DNA from: DTLC01 sp964555645 | Lineage (GTDB): Bacteria; Verrucomicrobiota; Verrucomicrobiia; Limisphaerales; DTLC01 | DNA length: 63,506 bases | NCBI GenBank assembly: GCA_964555645.1 | Contig: CAZKTA010000017.1 | Span: forward strand, 1-63,506 | Direction: 5' to 3' | Part shown: positions 43,972 through 52,565 of the stretch, piece by piece | How the letters are laid out: each line of letters begins with the position of its first letter | Numbering within the stretch: position 1 is the stretch's first letter | Notes under the pieces: generated by a model | What the model saw: only the letters and a program-made list of their open reading frames with translations | Told to the model about the DNA's origin: nothing | The model's database searches: none | Position numbers and translations under genes: made by a program

Positions 43972-44565
43972 GGACGTTGTCCTAAAACGATTTCGAGGTT
44001 GAACCAGCCAGGTGGTTCGTGCCGCGGACGAATGCACAAACTGCATCTTTAAGGTTGAAACTTGTATTTCATGGGCGCTTTCGTGTGCGATTGTAACCGA
44101 CGCAGCATAATCTGAACCCATAAACGCTTCATACACCAATACTACGGCTGTGGTTTTGCCAGACGCTGTAAAAATCCCATGGCCAAGAGCTTGCTTACCC
44201 ATAAAACGGGTGCGTGCCATGCCCAGCGTAATGCAGGCAGGCGCAAACACACTCGCCAGCAGCCTCCTCAAAATCGGCCTGCTGCATGAAATTACCGGCT
44301 TGTGACGGAACCGCCGTTTCCGGGTCGCGCCATGTCTGACACTGTTCAAACAAACAGAGTCGCAGCCATAAACAGGCCGGATCCACAATTGGCAACTTTA
44401 AGAGCCGCTTTTCCAGCCAACGCTAATTACTCCAGTTTAGGCGCGGGTCCGCTGGGGCTTCAAACTCGCCACTAAACAGGTCCGAGAAATTTTTCTTTGT
44501 GGTTACGGTTGATGTGGCGTAGGGTTTTGCACCGCGGGCGTAGAGCGCGCGCAGAATCAAGTGCA
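43972..44565. other. Region between the DHS-like and radical SAM genes
   Basis: About 590 bases without a convincing gene. On the minus strand a frame from 44388 carries TIAHESAHEIQV (a zinc-metallopeptidase-like HExxH at about 44071-44085), preceded by VYEAFMGSDYAASV. It then runs into the coding sequence of the DHS-like gene. It may be a worn remnant of a metallopeptidase or a chance frame; I do not call it a gene. Confidence 0.35.
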
Positions 44566-46038
44566 ATGAATGTTCTGTTAATAAGTCCGAAAACACCCGA
44601 CACGTTCTGGAGTTTCAGACATGTGTTACGGCTTGTATCTCGTAAAGCTGCTTTCCCGCCGCTCGGTTTGTTAACAGTCGCCGCAATGTTGCCGCGCCAC
44701 TGGCAGCTCAAGCTTGTTGACCTGAATGTAACGCGGCTTGACGAAGCCGACCTGCGCACAGCCGATGTCGTAATGATCAGCGCTATGCTCGTGCAGGAAG
44801 CCTCAGTGCGCGAAATAGCAGCGCGATGCGCTGCGCTTGGCAAACCTGTCATTGGCGGCGGCCCGCTTTTTACGACCGGGCACGAGTCGTTTCCCGAGAT
44901 AGGGCATTTTGTTTTGGGCGAAGCCGAGGAGCTTATGCCGAAAGTTGTGGCTGATATCGAATCTGGCCGGTTACAGCGGATTTATGAAGCGCCGTCTCGG
45001 CCGAGCTTGAGCCTGACACCGGTGCCGCGTTGGGACCTGGTCAACCCGAAGGATTACGTGACCATGGCAGTGCAGTTTTCGCGCGGGTGCCCGTTCGACT
45101 GCGAGTTTTGCGACATCATCGTGATGAACGGGCGCGTGCCGCGCACAAAGGCACCTGCGCAGTTAATCGCCGAGCTTGAGGCGCTCCGGCGCATGGGGTG
45201 GAAAGACACGGTGTTCATCGTTGACGACAACTTCATCGGGAACCGCGCTCAAACCCGAGGGCTCCTGCGCGAGTTAATTGCATGGCGCCGCCGTACACGC
45301 ACAACGATGACCTTTGTGACCGAGGCGTCGGTGAACCTTGCTGACGACCTGGAGCTGCGGCGGCTGATGATTGCCGCCGGGTTCAGAAAGGTGTTCATCG
45401 GCATCGAAACGCCCGCCGAGGAATCGCTCAAGGAATGTCGCAAGGTGCAAAACCAAGGCCGCGACCTTGCTGCGGCTGTGCAAACACTGCAGCGGGACGG
45501 ATTCGAGGTCATGGGCGGGTTTATCGTCGGGTTCGACCATGACACACCTGACATATTCAAGCGCCAGTTCGAGTTCATTCAGCGGTCGGGGGTTGTAACA
45601 GCAATGGTCGGATTGCTCAATGCGCTGCCGCAGACACGGCTCTGGCAACGGTTGAAAAGCGAAGGCCGGCTCGAATCGCAAAGCACAGGCAACAATACGC
45701 AAGCCTGTCTAAATTTCAAACCGCGCCTTGCGAGAGAGTTCCTCGAGACAGGTTATCGCGACCTGATGCGCCGGCTATACGAGCCGCGTACGTATTATCG
45801 GCGAATACAAACGTTCTTGAAACATTACGAACCCACACGCGACCGATTGCGGCTCTCGTGGATTGACTTTTGCGCGTTTATCAAATCCCAGTGGCTGTTG
45901 GGTGTGCAGCACCGCGGGCGGGTGGCGTACTGGTGGTTTTTCTGGCGCACGCTCCTGCTGCAGCCGCATAAGTTCAGAGCTGCAATGGAGCTTGCGATCG
46001 TCGGCCTGCATTTCAGGCGCATGGCATTGCAATTGTAA
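44566..46038 (+). CDS. B12-binding radical SAM protein
   Basis: 490 residues. A cobalamin-binding-type domain (NVLLISPKTPDTFWSFRH; VIGGGPLFTTG) is followed by a radical SAM core with the cluster motif CPFDCEFCD and GIETPAEESLKE. The C-terminal region (about 340-490) resembles the DUF4070-type tail of hopanoid or lipid-modifying enzymes. The substrate is unknown. I start at MNVLLISPK. Confidence 0.87.
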   Translation: MNVLLISPKTPDTFWSFRHVLRLVSRKAAFPPLGLLTVAAMLPRHWQLKLVDLNVTRLDEADLRTADVVMISAMLVQEASVREIAARCAALGKPVIGGGPLFTTGHESFPEIGHFVLGEAEELMPKVVADIESGRLQRIYEAPSRPSLSLTPVPRWDLVNPKDYVTMAVQFSRGCPFDCEFCDIIVMNGRVPRTKAPAQLIAELEALRRMGWKDTVFIVDDNFIGNRAQTRGLLRELIAWRRRTRTTMTFVTEASVNLADDLELRRLMIAAGFRKVFIGIETPAEESLKECRKVQNQGRDLAAAVQTLQRDGFEVMGGFIVGFDHDTPDIFKRQFEFIQRSGVVTAMVGLLNALPQTRLWQRLKSEGRLESQSTGNNTQACLNFKPRLAREFLETGYRDLMRRLYEPRTYYRRIQTFLKHYEPTRDRLRLSWIDFCAFIKSQWLLGVQHRGRVAYWWFFWRTLLLQPHKFRAAMELAIVGLHFRRMALQL

Positions 46039-46086
46039 ACGTGCCGGGTGCGCCCGTGTGTTAGATCCTACTTCCTGGACAACAGC

Positions 46087-47157
46087 TTACTGCACACGCA
46101 CGACTTCGATTTTGTTTGTGTCGCTCTCGCCTAACTCGAGCAGGGTGGCGTTTTGATATAGTGCCATGCCGAGTTTGCGTGCCGGCACGCTTGCGCGGTG
46201 TCGTTGGCGTTCAATCTCTTGCACGGCCAATACGTCCAGCGCAACAGGGTCACGCGCAAACCAAAGCTGATTTAGCACGCTCGAGTAATGCAACAGGCAC
46301 CGTTGCCCGCCCTCGTATTGACAGATGAGCGCATCTGTGATGCTCAATACAACACGGTCGCTCAACTGCGGTAATGCATAAATTTCCGGTATTGCAGTTG
46401 CTAGCCGCTCAGCACTGACCTCAAACCGCGCGGTGTTGTCAACGCTGCCTAGTGTCAGGCTGTACAAGTGCCCAGCCACGCCTGCCAGGTGATTGTTCAG
46501 CAACGGTGTGATGGCGATAATCTTTGTGATTTGGCTGGTCAACAACCTCGACACATAGGAGTTTCGCCCGAGGACTTCACCGCGTTTGCCGAATTCCAGA
46601 TCGCCCCAGACAAGCGTACCAAGAATCGGGTTTTCGTAAAACACAGTTTCATCGTAACCGCTTTCGGCTGCGCCTTTGACTCGCACGCCGTATCGGTCGG
46701 CAAGTGCAGTAAACCCTGCGGCTTGAAGGTCAGCATAGCGTTTGTCCCAAACAATTATGTTTGTGGGGTCAAGCCCGGCACTGAGCAAACTCTCGACAAC
46801 TGCTGTTGCAACAGCTAGGCGTGTACCACAAACCGCACCCGGCGCAGTGTAAACCTTGATCCCAACAACATCATTGGACGACACGACGCTGCACCAAGCT
46901 GCTTGTGGCGTGGGTTTTCCGATCAGGTTTGTTATGGCCTTATGCACCAAGGCAGCAACAACATCAGGGCGCGGCTCGAACAAGTGCACCGCTGCGGCAT
47001 CCTCAATCACAACCACACGCGCCGCTACGGCATTTGTGGGTGTGCCTTGGCCGGCGCAACACACCAGCCCGATCCATACCGAGGCAGCCAAGGCCAGGTA
47101 GCGCCCGAGCCTGTGCAACCGCTGCAGTACGATTTCTTTTTGTGCGTTTCTTGACAC
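46087..47157 (-). CDS. Exported DUF362-like protein
   Basis: 356 residues with an N-terminal hydrophobic stretch (YLALAASVWIGLVCCAGQ) suggesting export. The core VGIKVYTAPGAVCGTRLAV, IIVWDKRYADL and ITKIIAITPLLNNHLAG is DUF362-like, a family of unknown function. Its start lies only about 30 bases from the start of the divergent TPR lipoprotein gene. Confidence 0.75.
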   Translation of the reverse strand: MSRNAQKEIVLQRLHRLGRYLALAASVWIGLVCCAGQGTPTNAVAARVVVIEDAAAVHLFEPRPDVVAALVHKAITNLIGKPTPQAAWCSVVSSNDVVGIKVYTAPGAVCGTRLAVATAVVESLLSAGLDPTNIIVWDKRYADLQAAGFTALADRYGVRVKGAAESGYDETVFYENPILGTLVWGDLEFGKRGEVLGRNSYVSRLLTSQITKIIAITPLLNNHLAGVAGHLYSLTLGSVDNTARFEVSAERLATAIPEIYALPQLSDRVVLSITDALICQYEGGQRCLLHYSSVLNQLWFARDPVALDVLAVQEIERQRHRASVPARKLGMALYQNATLLELGESDTNKIEVVRVQ

Positions 47158-47187
47158 GCCAGGCCGGCGATGTTACCACCAGAAACG

Positions 47188-49038
47188 ATGCTGCGAAACA
47201 AAAAGCCAACCGGCGCATGTGCGGCGTTCGTATGTGCCGTAGTACTGGCAGGTTGTGCACCGTCAGGCACAAAACTTGTGCATGACGCAAAGCACTTGTC
47301 AGCCCGTGGCAAGTACACCGAGTCAATTCAGAAGCTTAATTTAGCGCTGTCGTTTTTCCCGACAAACGCGCTTGTGTGGAACGAGCTTGGGTTGGCGCAT
47401 CATTATGCAGGCAACATCAGTAACGCTTTGGAGTCTTATAGGAAAGCATTGACATTCAATCGTGACCTTGCCGAGGCACGGTATAACCTCGGTTGCCTGC
47501 TTTTCGAGCAGGGCAAACTCGATGCAGCGCGTTCGGAATTGACCACTTACACACTGCAGCGGCCAAAGGATATCGCAGGCTGGCTCAAGCTCGGGTCTGT
47601 CCAGCTTCGACTTCGCGACAGTGCCGCTGCTGAAAAAAGCTTTGGTGAAGCGCTCAAACTGGACGGAAAAAATCCGGTTGCACTCAACGGGCTTGGGCTG
47701 GCACTTCTGCAAAAGAACCGGGCTAAAGAAGCCGCAGACGCCTTCCGCTATGCACTTGACGCAGACCCGGTTTTTGCGCCTGCGATGCTCAACCTGGCAA
47801 TTGTATCGCACACGTACTTGAACAATCGTATTGTGGCGATCGAAAAATACCGGCAGTACGCCGGGTTAGAACCACGCCCCCCAGATGCGCATATTGTTCT
47901 TGGCATAGCCGAACAACTCGAACGCGAGCTTGTAGCCGCCGCGCGCGCGGCTACACCTGAGCCGGCGGTTCAGCCTCCGGCCCAGCCTGCAACCGCACCA
48001 AAACCACAACTAGCCCTGACAGGCCCTGTTGCAGCAGCTGGTATCTCCAGGGCCGAGCCGATAGTGCAACAGCCCAAAACCGGTCAGCCGCCAGAGGCCG
48101 TGGTTGCCGTTGCAACACCTACAAGGCAGCCCGAGCCCACCAGAACAACCGAGCAGGCTCTGTCAAGGCCGGTCTTGGACACCACAACCGCTCGGACAGA
48201 CCCAGCCGCGCCTGCCACAAGCGCTACAACCGCCCCGAGCATGCCGACGGTCTCGAGGCCGGCTGAACCTGAAAAGACCGGCTTATTTGACCGGCTGAAT
48301 CCGTTGAACTGGGTCCGGGGTACTTCAAGGCAACGTCCCACGCCGCTGCCGCCCAGGGCAGGTTCTGCGCAGGCCACAGCCGAAATCGCACAACAAAGCA
48401 CAACACAAGTTCAGCCCGTACCGGTGCCCCAGCCTGTTGTGCCGGCTGCTACCCCAACGGCTCAACCCAAACCGGAGTTGGTTGCAACTCAAACCAGGGC
48501 GGATACACCTGTAACGGTCCAAATCCCGCGTTATGCTTACGGACGCATCGCGAAGCCCACCCCAGGCGACCCGCAAAAAGCGCGGCTCGCTCTGGCAAAA
48601 GGCACAGAAGCGCATCGTGCGAAGCGCTTGAACGAGGCCGTCGAGGCCTACAAACAGGCAGTTCAAGCCGACCCGAGTTGTTTTGAGGCGTATTACAACC
48701 TTGGCGTGGCCGCACATGAGCTGAAAGCGTATCCGACGGCACTTGCGGCTTATGAAACCGCACTTGCGATCAAACCCGACTCGACACTTGCCCGGTACAA
48801 TTTTGCGCTGGTGTTGCGCGACGCAGGTTATTTGCTGGATGCAGCCGGCGAACTGCAGCGAGTCGTTGCAGCCGATCCAACTGATACTCGGGCGCATCTT
48901 GCATTGGGCAACCTGTATGCCCAACGATTGGGCAATAGCGCCCAGGCACGTGTCCATTATATGCGCGTTTTGGAGCTCGAACCGGCGCATCCACAGGCAA
49001 CAGCTATCCGGTACTGGCTGGCATCAAATCCGGGCTGA
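47188..49038 (+). CDS. TPR-repeat lipoprotein with a Pro/Ala/Thr-rich linker
   Basis: About 616 residues. Lipoprotein signal AAFVCAVVLAGC, about six TPR units (e.g. WNELGLAHHYAGNISNALESY), a ~200-residue low-complexity Pro/Ala/Thr/Gln linker, then further TPR units (e.g. AYYNLGVAAHELKAYPTAL). It is probably an outer-membrane or periplasmic scaffold. The linker includes GLFDRLNPLNWVRG, possibly a short docking segment. An in-frame ATG lies 18 bases upstream. Confidence 0.85.
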   Translation: MLRNKKPTGACAAFVCAVVLAGCAPSGTKLVHDAKHLSARGKYTESIQKLNLALSFFPTNALVWNELGLAHHYAGNISNALESYRKALTFNRDLAEARYNLGCLLFEQGKLDAARSELTTYTLQRPKDIAGWLKLGSVQLRLRDSAAAEKSFGEALKLDGKNPVALNGLGLALLQKNRAKEAADAFRYALDADPVFAPAMLNLAIVSHTYLNNRIVAIEKYRQYAGLEPRPPDAHIVLGIAEQLERELVAAARAATPEPAVQPPAQPATAPKPQLALTGPVAAAGISRAEPIVQQPKTGQPPEAVVAVATPTRQPEPTRTTEQALSRPVLDTTTARTDPAAPATSATTAPSMPTVSRPAEPEKTGLFDRLNPLNWVRGTSRQRPTPLPPRAGSAQATAEIAQQSTTQVQPVPVPQPVVPAATPTAQPKPELVATQTRADTPVTVQIPRYAYGRIAKPTPGDPQKARLALAKGTEAHRAKRLNEAVEAYKQAVQADPSCFEAYYNLGVAAHELKAYPTALAAYETALAIKPDSTLARYNFALVLRDAGYLLDAAGELQRVVAADPTDTRAHLALGNLYAQRLGNSAQARVHYMRVLELEPAHPQATAIRYWLASNPG

Positions 49039-49117
49039 AAAACCGGTATAGAATTGGCTTACAACAGGGGTAAGAAGTTTGTTTGACCTTGGCTAATAGG
49101 TCGGGGCAATGCGTGCT

Positions 49118-49142
49118 GACCGGTTCTGGGGCCAAACCGGTC
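49118..49142 (+). promoter_or_regulatory. Perfect 8-bp hairpin before cvpA
   Basis: GACCGGTT and AACCGGTC (49118-49125 and 49135-49142) separated by nine bases. It lies between the TPR lipoprotein and cvpA genes. There is no T-run, so it is not an obvious intrinsic terminator; it may be an operator or an RNA structure. Confidence 0.35.
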
Positions 49143-49198
49143 CGGACGCAGGTAGGTTATGCCCTGGGTTAGTCGAAAAACATCGTACTTTGTAAGCA

Positions 49199-49816
49199 AT
49201 GGATATTGCGGCGAACTTACCGCTTAATTGGTTCGACCTGCTGTTTGCCTGCGTGCTGATTGCCGGTGTGTTGCGCGGCCGGAAGAACGGCATGTCAGGT
49301 GAACTGTTGCTGCTGTTGCAATGGGTAACAATCCTGTTTGCGTGCGCAAAAATGTATGAATCGCTCGGCGCCACGCTGGCTGCAACCGCGCAAATGAGTC
49401 GGCTCTCTTCGTATCTGATTGCGTACGTAGGAATTGCGATTTTGGTGAAAGCAATTTTCTCTTTGATCAGGCATGTGTTGAAGGGCAAATTGCTGAGCGC
49501 GGATTTCTTCGGTAAAACTGAGTATTACCTTGGGATGATAGCCGGTATGGTGCGCTTCAGCTGCGTGGTGTTGGTTCTGTTGGCACTGTTGAATGCGCGC
49601 CAGTTCACCGAAGCCGAGATACTGCGCGATCTGCAGTTCCAACGCGAGGCTTACGGCGCGCATTTTTTCCCTAAACTTTACACAGTGCAGCAGCAGGTGT
49701 TCGAGCGGTCCGCTACAGGGCTGTTTATCAGACAAAATTTGGGCGGGTTGTTAATAACACCTACCCCGCCAGAAAGCGTTAAGTTCCAGCGCCAAGAGTG
49801 GCAGCCGCCTTGGTGA
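49199..49816 (+). CDS. cvpA: CvpA family membrane protein
   Basis: 205 residues. About four membrane helices beginning WFDLLFACVLIAGVLRGRKNG, the hallmark CvpA N terminus with the RxG after the first helix. A long C-terminal soluble tail follows. The family affects envelope integrity and colicin V production in E. coli. dnaG follows 50 bases later on the same strand. Confidence 0.85.
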   Translation: MDIAANLPLNWFDLLFACVLIAGVLRGRKNGMSGELLLLLQWVTILFACAKMYESLGATLAATAQMSRLSSYLIAYVGIAILVKAIFSLIRHVLKGKLLSADFFGKTEYYLGMIAGMVRFSCVVLVLLALLNARQFTEAEILRDLQFQREAYGAHFFPKLYTVQQQVFERSATGLFIRQNLGGLLITPTPPESVKFQRQEWQPPW

Positions 49817-49866
49817 CGCATTGCATATTGGGCAGGTTTATGGCAGCTTGAGGCGGAGCATTCTCG

Positions 49867-51672
49867 ATGGCCGGGTTCATTTCGCCAGCAACACTCGAAC
49901 AAATTAGAGCTGCAAACGACATTGTCGACGTGGTGGGTGGTTACCTACCACTGAAACGTGCCGGGTCAAATTTTGTTGCCCTGTGCCCGTTTCATAGGGA
50001 AAAAACGCCTAGCTTTAACGTTAATCCACGCCTGCAAATCTTCCATTGTTTCGGCTGTCACAAAGGCGGTGATGTCTTCACGTTCGTTCAGCAGTATGAA
50101 AACATCGGGTTCATTGACGCAGTGCGGCGCTTGGCCGAGCGAGCGGGTATCAGACTCGAGTTTGAAAAAGACGCTGCCTTTGTCCAGGCACGGCATTTGA
50201 AGGATCGGCTGCTGCAAATTCACGAGCAGATTACACAACGCTGGCAGTTGTGCCTTGCAAATGACGCAGCCGGCCAGATCGCGCGTGATTATCTTGCAAG
50301 GCGCGGTGTCTCAGCAGAAGCAGCCAAGCTTTTCAGGCTCGGTTATGCACCCGATGCATGGGACGACACTGTTAATTGGGCCAAGAGCAAAGGGTTCGAG
50401 CTCGACCTAGCCGAAAAAGCGGGTCTGATCATCCGGCGCGAGTCGGGGGACGGTTGGTACGATAGGTTCCGTGGCCGGTTGATTTTCCCAATCTGCGATG
50501 AACAGGGCCGTGTAATCGGTTTTAGCGCGCGTGTGCTTGCGGGCGATGAAAAAACCGCCAAGTACATTAACTCACCCGAAACATCAATCTTCACAAAAAG
50601 CAAGGTCTTTTATGGGCTGGACAAATCCAAGCGCGCTTTGCTCGAGGCTGGCTTCGCCATTGTGTGCGAAGGCCAGCTCGACCTGATCAGGTGTTACATG
50701 GCCGGCGTTCAAAATGTTGTTGCACCCCTAGGAACAGCGCTGACATCGGACCATACCCGGATCTTGCGGCGGTATGTGGATGAAGTGGTGTTGTGCTTTG
50801 ATTCAGACGAGGCTGGTCAGGCCGCCGCAGTGCGTTCTCTGGATAACCTGCTTGCGTCCGGTTTGGCGATCCGTGTTGCAGTTGTGCCTGCTCCACATGA
50901 CCCGGACAGTTTCATCCGGGAACACGGTGCCGAACCGTTCAGACAGCTTATAACCGGTGCGAAGGAATTTTTCGATTATTACTTGGACCGACTATGTCGG
51001 CTTAACGAAATTACGACCCTCAAAGGCCGCATGAGTGTTGCTGAAGCAATGGGCGAAGTGGTAGCCAAAACGTCCAGCCCGATCCTCGCAGAAGCAGTAG
51101 CACAAAAAACTGCCGGCCGACTCGGTCTTGCCCCAGGCGCGGTTGCCGCAGGGTTCAAACGAATAGCCGCGCGCCTGCGGACTGGTAGTGCGCCAAGTGT
51201 CCCCGACGAAACGCCCCGGCCAGAAGTACAATTGCCGAGTCAGCTCGAGCGTTGGCTGTTGCGGCTGATGTTTTTTAGTGACGAAAATGCGCGTTGGTTG
51301 GCGACGTATTTTGAGGCCGACTGGGTTACACATCCGCATGTCCGGAACATTGTCGTGCGCAGGTTACAGGCTGTTACCAGCGAAACTTGGGAGGGTGTAG
51401 CAGCGTTCCTGGCGGGATGCACTGACGAGTTTGAACGTCACCTCGTGACTGAGGCAGCGACAATTGATCACGAAATCCCGGACCCACAGCGTCAGTTGCA
51501 TGACGTGACGCGTGCGTTGCGGAACCAGTTCATTGATAGACAGCTCGTGCTGCTGCGCCAACGCACAAATGCACCCGATACAACCGAGCCGGACCGGCTT
51601 GAGGCACTGCGGCGGTATCAGGAACTTGTGGTCGCAAAGTCAAAGCCGCTTGAACCACGTAAGAGTGTATGA
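49867..51672 (+). CDS. dnaG: DNA primase
   Basis: Makes RNA primers at the replication fork (601 residues). The N-terminal CHC2 zinc domain has CPFHREKTPSFNVNP and CFGCHKGGD. The RNA-polymerase core and TOPRIM domain follow, with the metal Glu and Asp in VCEGQLDLIRCY and FDSDEAGQAA. The C-terminal part (from about residue 440) is the helicase-binding type and differs from E. coli. Confidence 0.97.
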   Translation: MAGFISPATLEQIRAANDIVDVVGGYLPLKRAGSNFVALCPFHREKTPSFNVNPRLQIFHCFGCHKGGDVFTFVQQYENIGFIDAVRRLAERAGIRLEFEKDAAFVQARHLKDRLLQIHEQITQRWQLCLANDAAGQIARDYLARRGVSAEAAKLFRLGYAPDAWDDTVNWAKSKGFELDLAEKAGLIIRRESGDGWYDRFRGRLIFPICDEQGRVIGFSARVLAGDEKTAKYINSPETSIFTKSKVFYGLDKSKRALLEAGFAIVCEGQLDLIRCYMAGVQNVVAPLGTALTSDHTRILRRYVDEVVLCFDSDEAGQAAAVRSLDNLLASGLAIRVAVVPAPHDPDSFIREHGAEPFRQLITGAKEFFDYYLDRLCRLNEITTLKGRMSVAEAMGEVVAKTSSPILAEAVAQKTAGRLGLAPGAVAAGFKRIAARLRTGSAPSVPDETPRPEVQLPSQLERWLLRLMFFSDENARWLATYFEADWVTHPHVRNIVVRRLQAVTSETWEGVAAFLAGCTDEFERHLVTEAATIDHEIPDPQRQLHDVTRALRNQFIDRQLVLLRQRTNAPDTTEPDRLEALRRYQELVVAKSKPLEPRKSV

Positions 51673-51741
51673 GTGTTACCTTACGCATTCTGCACAGAGC
51701 AAACATCCGGTGGTCCTTTAACAAAGTGTCGCCTGCAAAAA

Positions 51742-52410
51742 ATGAAAACCTTGATCATTGCAACACGTAACCGGCACAAGCTGGGTGAAATCTGCGCTGT
51801 GCTTGGGGAACAATACCAGTACTTGACGCTGGCGGATTTCCCGGGTGCGCCTGAGGTTGCAGAGCAAAGTGACACATTCATCGGTAACGCAACGTGCAAG
51901 GCGCTCGAGCTTGCCCGATGGCTCGCACCGTCAATAGCAGATTTGAGCTTCAGGATCACTGGAGCAACCTATGTTGTTGCGGAAGATTCAGGGCTTGAAG
52001 TTGATGCACTTGGCGGTGCACCAGGCGTGCATTCGGCGCGATTCGCAGCCCTTGATTCGGGACAGACAACAAATTCACCCGATGCAGCCAACAACGCTAA
52101 ACTGTTACGGCTGCTCACGGGTGTACCGGTGTCGAAACGCACCGCCAGATTCAGATGCGTGATTGCAGTTGTGCAACTCAAACAAACCCAAGCCGAACCT
52201 ATCGAGCCGGTATATTTTGAGGGCGTGTGCGAAGGCAGGATCGGGTTTGAACTGCGCGGCACGGCTGGGTTCGGGTACGATCCGTTGTTTATCCCGACCG
52301 GGTTTGACCAGACGTTTGGGCAGTTGGGACCTGCAATCAAAAACCAGATCAGTCATCGTGCAATTGCTCTTGCCAATCTAAAAGCATGGCTCGACAAAAT
52401 GCCGGATTGA
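51742..52410 (+). CDS. rdgB: Non-canonical purine NTP pyrophosphatase (RdgB/HAM1)
   Basis: 222 residues. Removes dITP and XTP from the nucleotide pool. Signature parts: IIATRNRHKLGEI, VVAEDSGLEVDALGGAPGVH, RFRCVIAVVQ, FGYDPLFIPTG and SHRAIALANLKAWL. An insert around residues 70-78 (SIADLSFRITG) is not usual. The start is the ATG of MKTLIIATRN; the frame is open 23 codons upstream. Confidence 0.92.
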   Translation: MKTLIIATRNRHKLGEICAVLGEQYQYLTLADFPGAPEVAEQSDTFIGNATCKALELARWLAPSIADLSFRITGATYVVAEDSGLEVDALGGAPGVHSARFAALDSGQTTNSPDAANNAKLLRLLTGVPVSKRTARFRCVIAVVQLKQTQAEPIEPVYFEGVCEGRIGFELRGTAGFGYDPLFIPTGFDQTFGQLGPAIKNQISHRAIALANLKAWLDKMPD

Positions 52411-52565
52411 TTTTTAGGGTGTGCCAACGGTTGGATGTGTCTCTCCGCCGTCCGACCCGTTAAACGTAACTCACCTGCGCTGAGACCAGGCGTGGCGTAT
52501 TGATTTGAGATTTAGCCGTTGACGATTTTCTTCTTACGGCCAATCTTCGTTGTGAAACGACTGAC

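Noticed and set aside
43771..44388. Minus-strand frame with HESAH motif called as a metallopeptidase gene
   Set aside because: A third of it is antisense to the DHS-like gene, and only about 30 residues follow the motif before that. At most a remnant.
48325..48990. 221-codon minus-strand frame in the TPR lipoprotein gene
   Set aside because: It is antisense to clear TPR repeats and carries no motif.
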